From assembly GCA_003131635.1 (NCBI GenBank), contig PKVZ01000075.1, positions 1 through 44,767 on the forward strand: 44,767 nucleotides of DNA, given 5' to 3'. Positions 1-8,323 of this stretch are shown piece by piece. Source of the DNA: Acidobacteriaceae bacterium (GTDB taxonomy: Bacteria; Acidobacteriota; Terriglobia; Terriglobales; Acidobacteriaceae). The position numbers and the translations under genes were made by a program. The stretch's first letter is position 1. Every line of letters begins with the position of its first letter. Below the pieces are notes generated by a model. It had not been told where the DNA came from. It was given only the letters and a program-made list of their open reading frames with translations, and made no database searches.

Positions 1-305
1 AGTAATAGCTTGGCCAGCCGCCAGTCTGGCCGGATGGCGGAGAAAATTTGTTTGTGCCTGACCTGCCCGGCCATGATGGCGCGCCGCACTCCCTCGCGCT
101 GAAAGGTTTCGATCAGCTTCGAAAGCTCCCCCAGCGAAAGCCAGTGAACCGAGGTAGCGTTATGGTCCTCGATCTCGGCGGATGTCTCTTCCTTCATCGC
201 GATGACCACGACTTCATATCCCGCAGCGCTCGCCGCATCCAGCACGAGCAGCGGAAACCTGCCGTTACCCGCGATGAGGCCAAGCTTTTCCTTTTGGGAG
301 GGCAT
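1..305 (-). CDS. lpxI: LpxI, UDP-2,3-diacylglucosamine pyrophosphatase (N-terminal part)
   Basis: Partial gene; the 3' end lies beyond the left edge and only about 101 codons are present. The minus-strand ATG is at 305-303. The protein begins MPSQKEKLGLIAGNGRFPLL, the nucleotide-binding-like N-terminus of the LpxI (DUF1009) family. Further on it has VVIAMKEE, VHWLSLGELSKLIE and RAIMAGQV, all at the spacing expected for the family. LpxI hydrolyses UDP-2,3-diacylglucosamine to lipid X in the cytoplasm, the step done by LpxH in enterobacteria. It marks a Gram-negative host that makes lipid A. Other lpx genes would be expected beyond the edge. The assignment is by motif memory, with no alignment run. 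Confidence 0.85.
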   Translation of the reverse strand, partial: MPSQKEKLGLIAGNGRFPLLVLDAASAAGYEVVVIAMKEETSAEIEDHNATSVHWLSLGELSKLIETFQREGVRRAIMAGQVRHKQIFSAIRPDWRLAKLL

Positions 306-414
306 GAGGTGAGACCCCAACAGAAAGACGCGGAGTCAGTCTAGCACTCCGCCTTCATTGAGCACCCCACCCTTCGTTGGGCCAATAAGCGCTGACGCCT
401 GATTTACGCTCATC

Positions 415-783
415 TTGAGTACCCTTGTTCGGGTGAAAAGAGGCAGTCGGCTGGATTTATGCAGCTTAGTATCCGACGTGCAGGCCGGCCAGAGTCTCTG
501 TGTTTTCCACGACCCAAACAGAGCAGCTGAAGGTCGCAGAGCCAGACGCGCCGGAGGAAGTCGAAACGTGGAGGTGCTTCCGGCTGACACGCCAGATCAT
601 CCGCTGAACAACACCAAGGAAGTCTCAGCTTTCTTGGCAGATTCTATTAATCAGCGTCGTCGCGGAGAGCTCGATCCCCGCGTCGCCAATGGGATGGGAT
701 ACCTCACCACTGTGCTCCCACGCCGGGGGAGCGGCATCCTGGAAAGCAATTCCGGTGCTTCCTATAAGCCCGTTTCTGGATAG
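415..783 (+). pseudogene. Degenerate small hypothetical protein (FHDP...DPRVANxxGYL type)
   Basis: The frame contains C-x(3)-FHDP-NRAAEGRRARRAGG, then LPADTPDHPL, then INQRRRGELDPRVANGMGYL. This order of motifs is one I recall from short uncharacterised acidobacterial proteins, which have a Cys-rich FHDP N-terminus and an INQVRxGxxDPRVAN C-terminus. Here the only in-frame start is a TTG at 415, with no Shine-Dalgarno. The N-terminal Cys motif is eroded, and after GYL the frame runs into sequence unlike the family. I read it as a decayed copy, not a working gene. The family has no known function to my knowledge. Confidence 0.4.
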
Positions 784-925
784 TTTCCGGTTTGCCGTGA
801 CTCGTCCAGAATCGGCGGATTCGCTTACTCCAATCGCTTTACCCCCAGGTTCCGGCGTTGCGCGAATGCTGACTATAGAAACGGCAGCCACATATTAACG
901 GCTAATTGCCAAGGATGTCGCCAGT
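784..925. other. Intergenic, nothing recognised
   Basis: Short stretch between the degenerate small gene and the stop codon of the metalloprotease. I see no convincing terminator or further gene in it. Confidence 0.5.
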
Positions 926-3388
926 TCACTCCCAGCCGTCTGTGCCGATCGGATCGCCGTCCGGGGGCGGAGCCGGCGTAGTCAGATGAATCTCCGCTGG
1001 GTTCCTCTGAAAGCGATCGATTTGGCTTTTGGCAAAGAAGAGTTGGGCTTGCACAGCGTAGTCTTTCGCCGACGGCGCTTGCATTGAGATCCATTTTTTC
1101 AACTCGTCGAGCTTGAGCGCAGCAACGCCACGGACCTGTGCGGACGCGCGGTCGTCGCCGGCCAGCGTCATGAGCTGATCCAACACGACCGAATTGACCG
1201 TACGCTGAATCGCGCCCTTATAACCGGAGGATGGCTGCGTCTTCCACGTGGCCGTGAGGAGGTCGGCCACCAGTTCATCAAAACTGGGATTGCCGGCATC
1301 AAGCGCGTGATACTCGATCATGCGCTGGGCGCGTTCGGGCTGGAGGAGCAAGTTCGTGATGATTTCCGCCGCTGCTTCTGCGGGAGCCAGCGCGTCAAAT
1401 GCCGGCGAAGTGCGGCGCGAGAAATTCTCTCGGCCACCGGGATACTCCGGTGGGCGAGGCGGAATCATTTTCAGCAGAGGCTCGGGCAAAGCCAGAACTT
1501 GCGGCGAGAGAGTGGCGAGAACTGCGCGAATCGAATCTCGCTGCTGGGCGGCGGGTACAATTTCCGGCACTTTATCCTTGCTCCCGCGAAGATTGAAGGA
1601 GTAGTCGAGTCCGCCGATCGACTTCGCCACCGCAGCCACTTGATAGCGGTGGTAGAGATACATCGGAGTGAGCACATCTTCGAGGACCGCCATCGACGTA
1701 TGTTCGGGAATCGCGTTCTCCGAAAGGTTCCTCAGCGCCACCGCGCGCACGGCCATTACACGCCTCAAGCCGTCGAGATCATTGCTGCCGGTATCCCAAA
1801 GGTGCGCGATGGGGCTGGCGGAGCCGAGCGGGCGGGCGTCCTGATCCGTGAGGTACAGAAGCCCTCTTGAGAGTGCAGCATCGAGAATCTTGTCAAGCGC
1901 CAGTGTCTCGTTCTTCGCTTGAGAAAGATCGCTGTAGCCGTAGGCAATTGAAACTTTGTCCCACTCGCCGATACCAATCGCATAGGCATCGGAAACATCC
2001 AGCGCGCCGTCCGCGCCGAGCGCTACGGTCGGCGGTGGATAGTCCATGACGGAGCTGCGATTCACGATGCTGCCGGCGTAATTGTGCATGAGACCCAGTG
2101 TGTGGCCGGTTTCATGCGCGGCGAGTTGTCGAATGCGGGCGAGCGCCATTTCGTTGGCTCGCTGGAGCGCGGCGGGGTCTCTGCCAAATGGATCGAGCAG
2201 ACCTTGCGCGATCAGAAAGACTTGGCGGATTCTCAATGCGTCGAGATTCACATGGCCATTGATGATCTCTCCCGTACGCGGATCCACAATGGCGCTGCCG
2301 TAAGCCCAGCCGCGAGTCGCGCGCGGAACCCATTCGACGACGTTGTAGCGAACGTCCATGGGATCAATACCTTCCGGCAGCAGCTTCACTTGGAACGCTT
2401 CGTTGTATCCGGCCGCTCTGAAAGCTGTGTCCCACCAGGCTGTTCCTTCGACAACGGCGGAGCGAATCGGCTCCGGAATGGCGCGATCCACATAGTAAAC
2501 AATAGGTTTCACCGGCTCGCTCATTGCGGCGGAAGGGTCTTTCTTGGCGAGACGGAAATGCGCAATGTAACGCTTGACGATCGGCTGGTCGACCGGCGTG
2601 GCAAAATCCATGTAGCTGATGCCGAAGAAGCTGGAACGTGGATCGTCGGATCGCTCGTGGAATCCGTCCGATGGCGCCGGGATGAAAGAGAAGTGTTCGT
2701 GCACGGTGATGGCGCGAGGATCGGGCGTGACTTGTTCGACCCAACCGCCGGGATTCTCTCCGACAAAAGTCAGCGTGGATTCTACGTCCGTGTTCTCCGG
2801 GAAATTCCTTGTGCGCGAAAGGTAGATCGCAGAGCGCGAGGGATCGACGTGATAGTTGCCTTGCTTGAGCGCAGCGAGCTTCGCCGCGACCTCATGCGCG
2901 TCACTCAGGAAGAATGGCGTAGCGTCAACCAAAACGGATTCGCCATCCTCGGCAGCGGCCTCGAACCCCCAGAGAACGGATTGCGCGAAGGCCTGTTGAA
3001 CCGCCTGTCGTTGCTCGAGGTCATCCGTGACTGCTCGGTACCGTTCATTTTCGGCGACGAGCAGAATTCGCGGGCCACCGCGTTCGAAATGTACGACCTT
3101 CGTCTTGCCGGGCTGCCCGCGATCGAGGCCAACGTCATTGGACCCCACGCCATTGGGAAGCGACTCGTAATAAAGGAATGGCGTATTCCATTTGTCGATT
3201 TGCAGCCAGAGTTTTCCCTCGTGCGCGTCCCAGAAGTATGTGAAAAAACCGGGCAACTTTTGCATGCCGGTGGTTCTTTGGTCGATTGTTGGCGGAGTTT
3301 TGTGCTGCGTTTCAGACGTGGAATTCTGGGCCGATGCGACCGCCGCGAACATCAAGAATGCCAGAGACGCGATCAAGGCGCGTTTCAT
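926..3388 (-). CDS. Secreted zinc-dependent metalloprotease (metzincin-type, DUF5117/DUF4953-like)
   Basis: 820 residues. A cleavable signal peptide (MKRALIASLAFLMFAAVASA, cut near residue 20) sends it to the periplasm or outside. The metzincin zinc motif HETGHTLGLMH has its first His at residue 425. The Met-turn SVMDYPPP follows about 20 residues later. These fit the HExxHxxGxxH zinc protease families that carry DUF5117 and DUF4953 domains, which are common in Acidobacteriota and Bacteroidota. The N-terminal half (FFTYFWDAHEGKLWLQI onward) matches the DUF5117 region. The ATG at 3388 follows a strong ribosome site (AGGAGGAAACATAG). The substrate is unknown. It appears to be monocistronic. Confidence 0.85.
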   Translation of the reverse strand: MKRALIASLAFLMFAAVASAQNSTSETQHKTPPTIDQRTTGMQKLPGFFTYFWDAHEGKLWLQIDKWNTPFLYYESLPNGVGSNDVGLDRGQPGKTKVVHFERGGPRILLVAENERYRAVTDDLEQRQAVQQAFAQSVLWGFEAAAEDGESVLVDATPFFLSDAHEVAAKLAALKQGNYHVDPSRSAIYLSRTRNFPENTDVESTLTFVGENPGGWVEQVTPDPRAITVHEHFSFIPAPSDGFHERSDDPRSSFFGISYMDFATPVDQPIVKRYIAHFRLAKKDPSAAMSEPVKPIVYYVDRAIPEPIRSAVVEGTAWWDTAFRAAGYNEAFQVKLLPEGIDPMDVRYNVVEWVPRATRGWAYGSAIVDPRTGEIINGHVNLDALRIRQVFLIAQGLLDPFGRDPAALQRANEMALARIRQLAAHETGHTLGLMHNYAGSIVNRSSVMDYPPPTVALGADGALDVSDAYAIGIGEWDKVSIAYGYSDLSQAKNETLALDKILDAALSRGLLYLTDQDARPLGSASPIAHLWDTGSNDLDGLRRVMAVRAVALRNLSENAIPEHTSMAVLEDVLTPMYLYHRYQVAAVAKSIGGLDYSFNLRGSKDKVPEIVPAAQQRDSIRAVLATLSPQVLALPEPLLKMIPPRPPEYPGGRENFSRRTSPAFDALAPAEAAAEIITNLLLQPERAQRMIEYHALDAGNPSFDELVADLLTATWKTQPSSGYKGAIQRTVNSVVLDQLMTLAGDDRASAQVRGVAALKLDELKKWISMQAPSAKDYAVQAQLFFAKSQIDRFQRNPAEIHLTTPAPPPDGDPIGTDGWE

Positions 3389-4112
3389 CTATGTTTCCTC
3401 CTGGGAGCAGAGTGACAGGCAACTCCTCCGTAATCTTAATCGTATTAAGGTAAGGGGTGCCGACTATGCAGGAGTGGTGTAGCTTCCGCCCACAGTGCCG
3501 CGTTCTACCTCACAGCCGACGGCCTTTCAAGCTCGGGAAATCCGTGATATATCAATTGCTCGAATAAGCGCGGAGACCCGGATGGTGTACCACTGCGCGG
3601 GCCACACGCCCAACCGGCAGGGTCAGGATCTTTTTGAAAAGAGGTAATATGCGACTCCGCTAATTATCGGTGCTGTGGGTTGTCATCTGCTGCAGTCTGT
3701 GTACCCGCTTGGCCGCCTCCACCGGACCCGATGACCGCCAGCTCACCGACCCGAAGTCAGTGGTCTCGGCGTCAAACTCGGCCGCCCGGCCTGCGCCCAT
3801 CGACGACCTTTAAGATTTGCCTCAATTTCGCCAGCCTTGGCCTTTGTGCCTGGCCCTGGTTTTCGCCGATACAGTTGGAGGAATTGAACTACTGATTAAG
3901 TGATACGCAGGCTCATCCGTCCATTTCTCAAGCAACTCACAATTCACCACTAACTTACACAAGTCTTGCGCGCACAGAGAACCGCTTCTAAATGCTTGCA
4001 ACGTTGGTCATGTCTCAAGCTGGACGGCCACATTTACAGCCGCACTTATGCAGACGATTTTCACGACCATTCGCTGGTTGTCTTCCTCTTGCACAATCTC
4101 ATGAGTCGATAC
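3389..4112. other. Intergenic stretch with one gene remnant
   Basis: About 720 bases between the start of the metalloprotease and the stop of the first histidine kinase. It should contain the metalloprotease promoter, but I could not identify one with confidence. The only coding-like sequence is the S9-type remnant at 3649-3813. The rest shows nothing I recognise. Confidence 0.5.
3649..3813 (+). pseudogene. Remnant of an S9-type prolyl oligopeptidase / TolB-like secreted protein
   Basis: A GAGGT ribosome site precedes ATG 3649, but the fifth codon is TAA (3661). Past the stop the same frame reads as a hydrophobic signal-like segment (LSVLWVVICCSLC) and then DDRQLTDPKSVVSASN and AARPAPIDDL, ending at a second TAA (3811). 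The string DRQ-TDPKS-V-S--N-AARP-PIDDL is the mature N-terminus I recall for acidobacterial S9 peptidases. The rest of that protein (several hundred residues) is absent. An in-frame nonsense mutation plus a large truncation make this a dead fragment. Confidence 0.45.
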
Positions 4113-6077
4113 CTAAGTGGGCGAGTGAACGTCGCCGCCCGCGGAAGTTGAGAACGCACTCACTTCCGTCGGGATCGTGAACTGAAACGTCGCGCCACGT
4201 CCCGTATTGGCGCACGCCCACAGGCGGCCACCATGAGATTCGATAATCCTCCGACTGATAGACAGCCCCATCCCGGTGCCCTGCGTTTTGGTGGTGAAAA
4301 ATGCATCGAAGACCTGGTCTATTTTTTCCGCTGGAAGTCCGACGCCTAAATCGCTCACCGAGAGCAGTATTTGACCATCGTCGCTCTTCCCCGACCTGAC
4401 CGTTAGTTCACCGCTCGTATCCTTCATCGCCTCAATACCGTTCAGCATAAGGTTCATCAAGACCTGCTGCATCTGAACACGATCAGCAGCAATCGTCGGA
4501 AGGGATTCATCAAGATCCGCGCGCATTGAAATGGAGTGTCGATTCGCGGCATCGCGCAGAAGAGCGGTCATCTCTCGAATGAGTTCATTCAGGTTAACCA
4601 TTTCCCGTTGTGGGATACCACGCCTATACAGCGAGCGAGTTCGGTCGATGATGTCGGCGGCGCGACTCACGTCTTTGACAATTCTCGACAAAGCTTCCCC
4701 AGCCTCTCCCATGTCAGATGGCTCGCGCTGCAACCATCGCAGGCCGGTTTTGGCATTCGTCGCGGCTGCAGCGATCGGCTGCTTGATCTCGTGAGCCAGT
4801 GATGCCGCCAATTCTCCCATTACGCTCACGCGGTTCATGTAGGCGAGATCTGCCTCCAGTTGGTGCAGTTTATTGAGTTGCTCCTCGGCGCTTTTGCGTT
4901 CTGTGATGTCCCGTGCATTGACAACTACTCCCGCCACTGCCGGTTCGTCGAGCAGGTTGTTGGCCAGCACCTCGATTACAGCCATGCTCCCGTCTGGACG
5001 GCGAAATCCAACCTCGATTGCGGGCCTCGACTCCGTATGGGTGCCACCCAGGGTATCCCGCATCTTGGAAATGTCCTCGGACGCGAGAAAGTCGAACAAA
5101 CACTTTCCCAAAAGCTCCTCTTGGTTTCGGCCCGCCACGCGCAGGCTCGATGGACTTACGTAACGGACTATTGCTTCGCTGTCCAAGATGAGTATCAGGT
5201 CGGACGAGTACTCGATGAGAGCGCGGAACCGGGCTTCGTTGCTCTTCAATTCGTCGTATAGTTCACGAACCTGCCGCGCGGCATAGTTGAACGCCGTTCC
5301 CAGTCTGGCCAGCTCGTCTTCACCTTGGACTTCGATCTGGTGCTGAAAGTCACCACTCCCTAGAGCCTTTGCGCCCTTGTCCAGGGTTGCAAGTGGCCCG
5401 GTGATACTGCGGGTTGCGTACCAGCCAAACACGATGGCCATGAGTAAGGTGAAGGCCGCCGTCACGGAAAGCACCAACGCCAGTTGGTCGCGTGCCCGCT
5501 CAGTACTCGCCAGAGCCTGGGTACGTTCGTGTGTAACTTCCTGATCCACGTCGTGCACCAGTTGCGAAGTCAGCCCAACCAGGGTGCGCACCTGATTCGC
5601 CAAGCGTAGGCGCACCCCCTGCCAGTCTCCGGCATTTGCGAGCTGTACCAAGACATCCGCCTGTAGCGGCAGCGACCTACCAACCGCCTCGAGGGTAAGG
5701 GCGACGTTCGAGTCCTGGTACGGAAACGACTTGAGCGTTTCCTCCGCGCGCCGGACGTCCTGCACAACGTGATCTCGTTGCGACGCCGCTTCCACCGCGA
5801 ATCCTCGTTCGTCCTGCGCGTTGGCCAGTGTTATGAGCGCCTCCCGGAACTCCATCAGGTCCACGTGCGCCCGCATCACTGCCAGCGATTTCTGGTCCAC
5901 CTGATAAAACCGGTGAGCTGAGACTTCGATACGTTTGAATTGCCACACGGCGATAAAATCGACGGCACCCATGAGAACCACGATAATCAGGAAACACGCA
6001 GTCAGCCGTGGCCCTATATTCAAGCGCCGAAGACGCGCCGGGGTGCTGGACGGATTTTCTGTGGCCGCGTTTTCCAT
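4113..6077 (-). CDS. Sensor histidine kinase 1 (periplasmic helical sensor-HAMP-PAS-HisKA-HATPase)
   Basis: 654 residues from the ATG at 6077. The reading frame stays open further upstream into the preceding gene, but this start gives 40 bases of spacing after it. Order of parts: TM1 about 18-45, a periplasmic helical domain of about 150 residues, TM2 about 196-217, HAMP, one PAS (about 288-400), then HisKA with [13 protein letters not shown] (phospho-acceptor His429). The ATPase follows, with the N-box MNLMLNGIEAM, the G1 box DLGVGLP and the G2 box GTGMGLSIS. It should autophosphorylate in response to a periplasmic signal. The gene just upstream encodes a solute-binding lipoprotein, its likely ligand partner. 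No response regulator is encoded nearby, so the output is unknown. Confidence 0.88.
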   Translation of the reverse strand: MENAATENPSSTPARLRRLNIGPRLTACFLIIVVLMGAVDFIAVWQFKRIEVSAHRFYQVDQKSLAVMRAHVDLMEFREALITLANAQDERGFAVEAASQRDHVVQDVRRAEETLKSFPYQDSNVALTLEAVGRSLPLQADVLVQLANAGDWQGVRLRLANQVRTLVGLTSQLVHDVDQEVTHERTQALASTERARDQLALVLSVTAAFTLLMAIVFGWYATRSITGPLATLDKGAKALGSGDFQHQIEVQGEDELARLGTAFNYAARQVRELYDELKSNEARFRALIEYSSDLILILDSEAIVRYVSPSSLRVAGRNQEELLGKCLFDFLASEDISKMRDTLGGTHTESRPAIEVGFRRPDGSMAVIEVLANNLLDEPAVAGVVVNARDITERKSAEEQLNKLHQLEADLAYMNRVSVMGELAASLAHEIKQPIAAAATNAKTGLRWLQREPSDMGEAGEALSRIVKDVSRAADIIDRTRSLYRRGIPQREMVNLNELIREMTALLRDAANRHSISMRADLDESLPTIAADRVQMQQVLMNLMLNGIEAMKDTSGELTVRSGKSDDGQILLSVSDLGVGLPAEKIDQVFDAFFTTKTQGTGMGLSISRRIIESHGGRLWACANTGRGATFQFTIPTEVSAFSTSAGGDVHSPT

Positions 6078-6117
6078 TGTGGTATAGCTCTTCACCTTTG
6101 CGCTCGCTCGAATCGCG

Positions 6118-7557
6118 TTATGGCGCTGAACTCGACATGGCTGCCTGTACAAAGCCATGGGGGCCTGCGGCAGCGCCCGCAAGTTTTTGCTTGGTAAGCC
6201 TGCTTGGGTCCCGACTTTGTGCCTCGAAACCGGTGATTCGAGCCAATTGCTCACGCAGATTGCCCGCTGCATCTGCTGCTGCCTTCTGCCCGGTCAGGAC
6301 CGAATGAACCGCTTCAAAATAGGCGCGCGATACCTCGGGATACTTCTTTCCGGTTACTGCAGAAGGTCGTGCAGCAAAAGTTTCTTTATACACTTTCTGC
6401 ACGGACTCGAGATAAGGGGTCGCGGCTCGTACGCCAGGATCTTGATACAAGTCAGGGATCGTGGGAACTCCTGAGTAGGTCCGCAGGCGCTTGAGTTCGG
6501 TATCGCGGCGGCACAAAAAGCGGACCAGCTTTACCGCTGCTTCCACCTGCGCCGAATACTTGGACACGGCATAGCCGTGCCCGCCGAATGTGCTTACGCT
6601 TCCCCCCTTGCCTGCCGGCAACGGAGCGAAGTCATAGTTTTTCGCATCGACGCTCGGTGTTTCGGAGGGGCCCAAACGGTAAGGGCCCGGCAAACCATTC
6701 CAACTGCGCATGAAAGCGGCGTCGCCCGCCTTCCAAATGTTCTGGGTGTCCCATTCACGGTAGGCGAGCACGCCCCGTGGCGATATAGAGCCGACCCAGC
6801 GCGCCGCCCTTTCCCAGGCACGGACCGTTTCCGGATTGTCCACTGTGATCCGGCCATCGTCGATGATTGCACCGCCGCCTTGCGACTCTTGCCATTCGAG
6901 TGCGTTGCAAGTCAATACCTCGGTTGGCGCACCTTGCCAGATAAAGCCCCAGAAGCTCTTGTGGCCTTTGGCCCGCTCCCCCTGCTGAATACGTGCCGCC
7001 ATGATTTCCAGCTCGTCCCAGGTTCTCGGCGGACTCCGGAAGCCGTATCTACGCAGCAGATCGGTACGGTAATAAAGAAGACCGACCTCGACATTGTACG
7101 GAAGCGCGACCAATCTTCCATCTACCGTATTGTTCGCAACCAGATCAGGCGAATGGGCCGCGATCTCTTGGGCAGGTACATAGTCCTTCAGGTCGATCAG
7201 GTTATCCGCCAGAATCTTCGGCCAGATCACGTCCACGGCATAAACATCCGGGATCTTGGCCCCGCTTTCAAGAAGACTCTTCCACATCGCCAATTGCTCC
7301 ACAGGACCTTCGGGCGAGGGCAGAACTTTGACTTGAATCCCGGTCTCGTGGGTAAACTCGCTGATTTCCTCGTTGCGTGGGTCCTGATACTCCCTGTCTA
7401 ACCATTCCATGAGGGTAATGGTTGTTGGGGAAGCCGAAGGGTCGGACTGTCGACAGCCGGAAGAGGCCAAAACCAGAGAAACGAGAAGAAGGACAGATTG
7501 CAAGCGGGGGAAACACCGGAAGCGCGACCGAACCCATCGGACTCCATTGGTATACAT
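6118..7557 (-). CDS. Solute-binding lipoprotein 1 (ThuE/LpqY-like, SBP family 1)
   Basis: 479 residues from the ATG at 7557, chosen because it follows a G-rich ribosome site (AGGGGGGCAAG) and gives a normal lipoprotein signal ending LASSGC (lipidated Cys35). The body has the family-1 sugar-binding-protein pattern ITLMEWLDREY, PDVYAVDVIWP, GLLYYRTDLLRRYG, PPRTWDELEIMA, FWGFIWQG and LTCNALEW, close to trehalose/maltose binders such as ThuE and LpqY. It should bind a sugar in the periplasm. No permease or ATPase gene is adjacent; instead a histidine kinase follows 40 bases downstream. That, and two more such pairs in this window, suggests sensing and not uptake. It has a C-terminal extension after ITGFE that copies 2 and 3 lack. 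Confidence 0.87.
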   Translation of the reverse strand: MYTNGVRWVRSRFRCFPRLQSVLLLVSLVLASSGCRQSDPSASPTTITLMEWLDREYQDPRNEEISEFTHETGIQVKVLPSPEGPVEQLAMWKSLLESGAKIPDVYAVDVIWPKILADNLIDLKDYVPAQEIAAHSPDLVANNTVDGRLVALPYNVEVGLLYYRTDLLRRYGFRSPPRTWDELEIMAARIQQGERAKGHKSFWGFIWQGAPTEVLTCNALEWQESQGGGAIIDDGRITVDNPETVRAWERAARWVGSISPRGVLAYREWDTQNIWKAGDAAFMRSWNGLPGPYRLGPSETPSVDAKNYDFAPLPAGKGGSVSTFGGHGYAVSKYSAQVEAAVKLVRFLCRRDTELKRLRTYSGVPTIPDLYQDPGVRAATPYLESVQKVYKETFAARPSAVTGKKYPEVSRAYFEAVHSVLTGQKAAADAAGNLREQLARITGFEAQSRDPSRLTKQKLAGAAAGPHGFVQAAMSSSAP

Positions 7558-7620
7558 CTTGCCCCCCTGACTGCAGCCCCCGCGCAAAATTAACGCGATT
7601 CTAGCACGCCTTTTACACAT

Positions 7621-7764
7621 TCATTCGTGGGCCATTTTCCCCGTTGTTGCCGTGCCGTTCAATGACTCAATTACCGAAATCGCTTGATCCAACTTCTCTA
7701 CCTGCATTTGTGCCCGACTGCGTTCCGCACGAAGCTCCTGAAGCGCAATGTTTAGATTTGACAT
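7621..7764 (-). CDS. Small coiled-coil protein, 47 aa
   Basis: A short gene on the minus strand, ATG at 7764, preceded by GAGGGGGA at good spacing. The product starts MSNLNIALQELRAERSRAQM and continues QVEKLDQAISVIESL, a regular heptad-like helix. I have seen similar N-termini in small acidobacterial proteins that continue into a basic tail rich in AARRRIAAAQRARW. Here the protein stops at residue 47 without that tail, so it may be truncated. The stop lies 63 bases upstream of the start of lipoprotein 1, so the two could share a transcript. The function is unknown. Confidence 0.5.
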   Translation of the reverse strand: MSNLNIALQELRAERSRAQMQVEKLDQAISVIESLNGTATTGKMAHE

Positions 7765-8323
7765 TGCTCCCCCTCAAGATTTAGATCGACCTGATTTTAT
7801 AGGAAAGGAACCGATTGGCGTTGAGTCCAGCATGGGCTACTCGAATAACCGGGTACAAACGATACCATGGCCCATTCTGGCACGTGTCAGCGACTGCATG
7901 ATGTCACTCCAGAGCAGTTCGAACAGTTGCTTGATCTAAGTGTTGGTGTAAGTGTTTCCGGTCACTCCGCTGGCGATCAGGTTACTCGCCGAGGGAGTGA
8001 ATCCGCTGGTGGTGCTGCCGTAGACCGGGTAGGAACTGATGCTGCAGTTGGCCGGCGGGGTAACTGCCGTCCAGCTCAGGCCCATGGCGCTCGACGAAGA
8101 TGCGGTTGCCGTCAAGCCCGTCGGCGCCCTCGGCAGTCCGTTTGCACCAACATCATTAGGCGAAAGCAATGCGATCACCCGGCACGCTGGTGCTGAAGAT
8201 CTCTTAGCCTGAAGTGCTGTGCTGCAGCAGGTGTACACTTGTGCCGCGGCGCGGCCGCACAACAACGCCTTTACGCCGTCATCTTCATTCGAGGATGTAT
8301 TTCGTACTGATCCGAGGTCTTCC
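7765..8323. other. Intergenic stretch with a fibronectin-III remnant
   Basis: Between the small coiled-coil gene and the beta-glucosidase. The only recognisable content is an antisense fibronectin-type-III fragment (7936 to about 8142). The beta-glucosidase promoter must lie here or just inside that fragment. I could not pick out a convincing -35/-10 pair. Confidence 0.45.
7936..8142 (-). pseudogene. Fibronectin type III domain fragment
   Basis: In one minus-strand frame the sequence reads GLPRAPTGLTATASSSSAMG, then LSWTAVTPPANCSISSYPVY, then STTSGFTPSASN and IASGVTGNTYTNT followed by a stop. This is one nearly complete FN3 domain of the kind found as linkers in acidobacterial and actinobacterial glycoside hydrolases and adhesins. 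The conserved Tyr and the LSW core are visible. No start codon with a ribosome site and no catalytic domain accompany it, so it is an orphan piece of a larger extracellular protein. Upstream residues in the frame (LSPNDVGAN) may be leftover linker. Confidence 0.5.

Noticed and set aside
2084-3415. 443-codon plus-strand open frame opposite the metalloprotease
   Set aside because: It is antisense to a clear signal-peptide zinc protease with an intact HExxH motif and strong ribosome site. Its product matches nothing and has the composition of a mirror frame.
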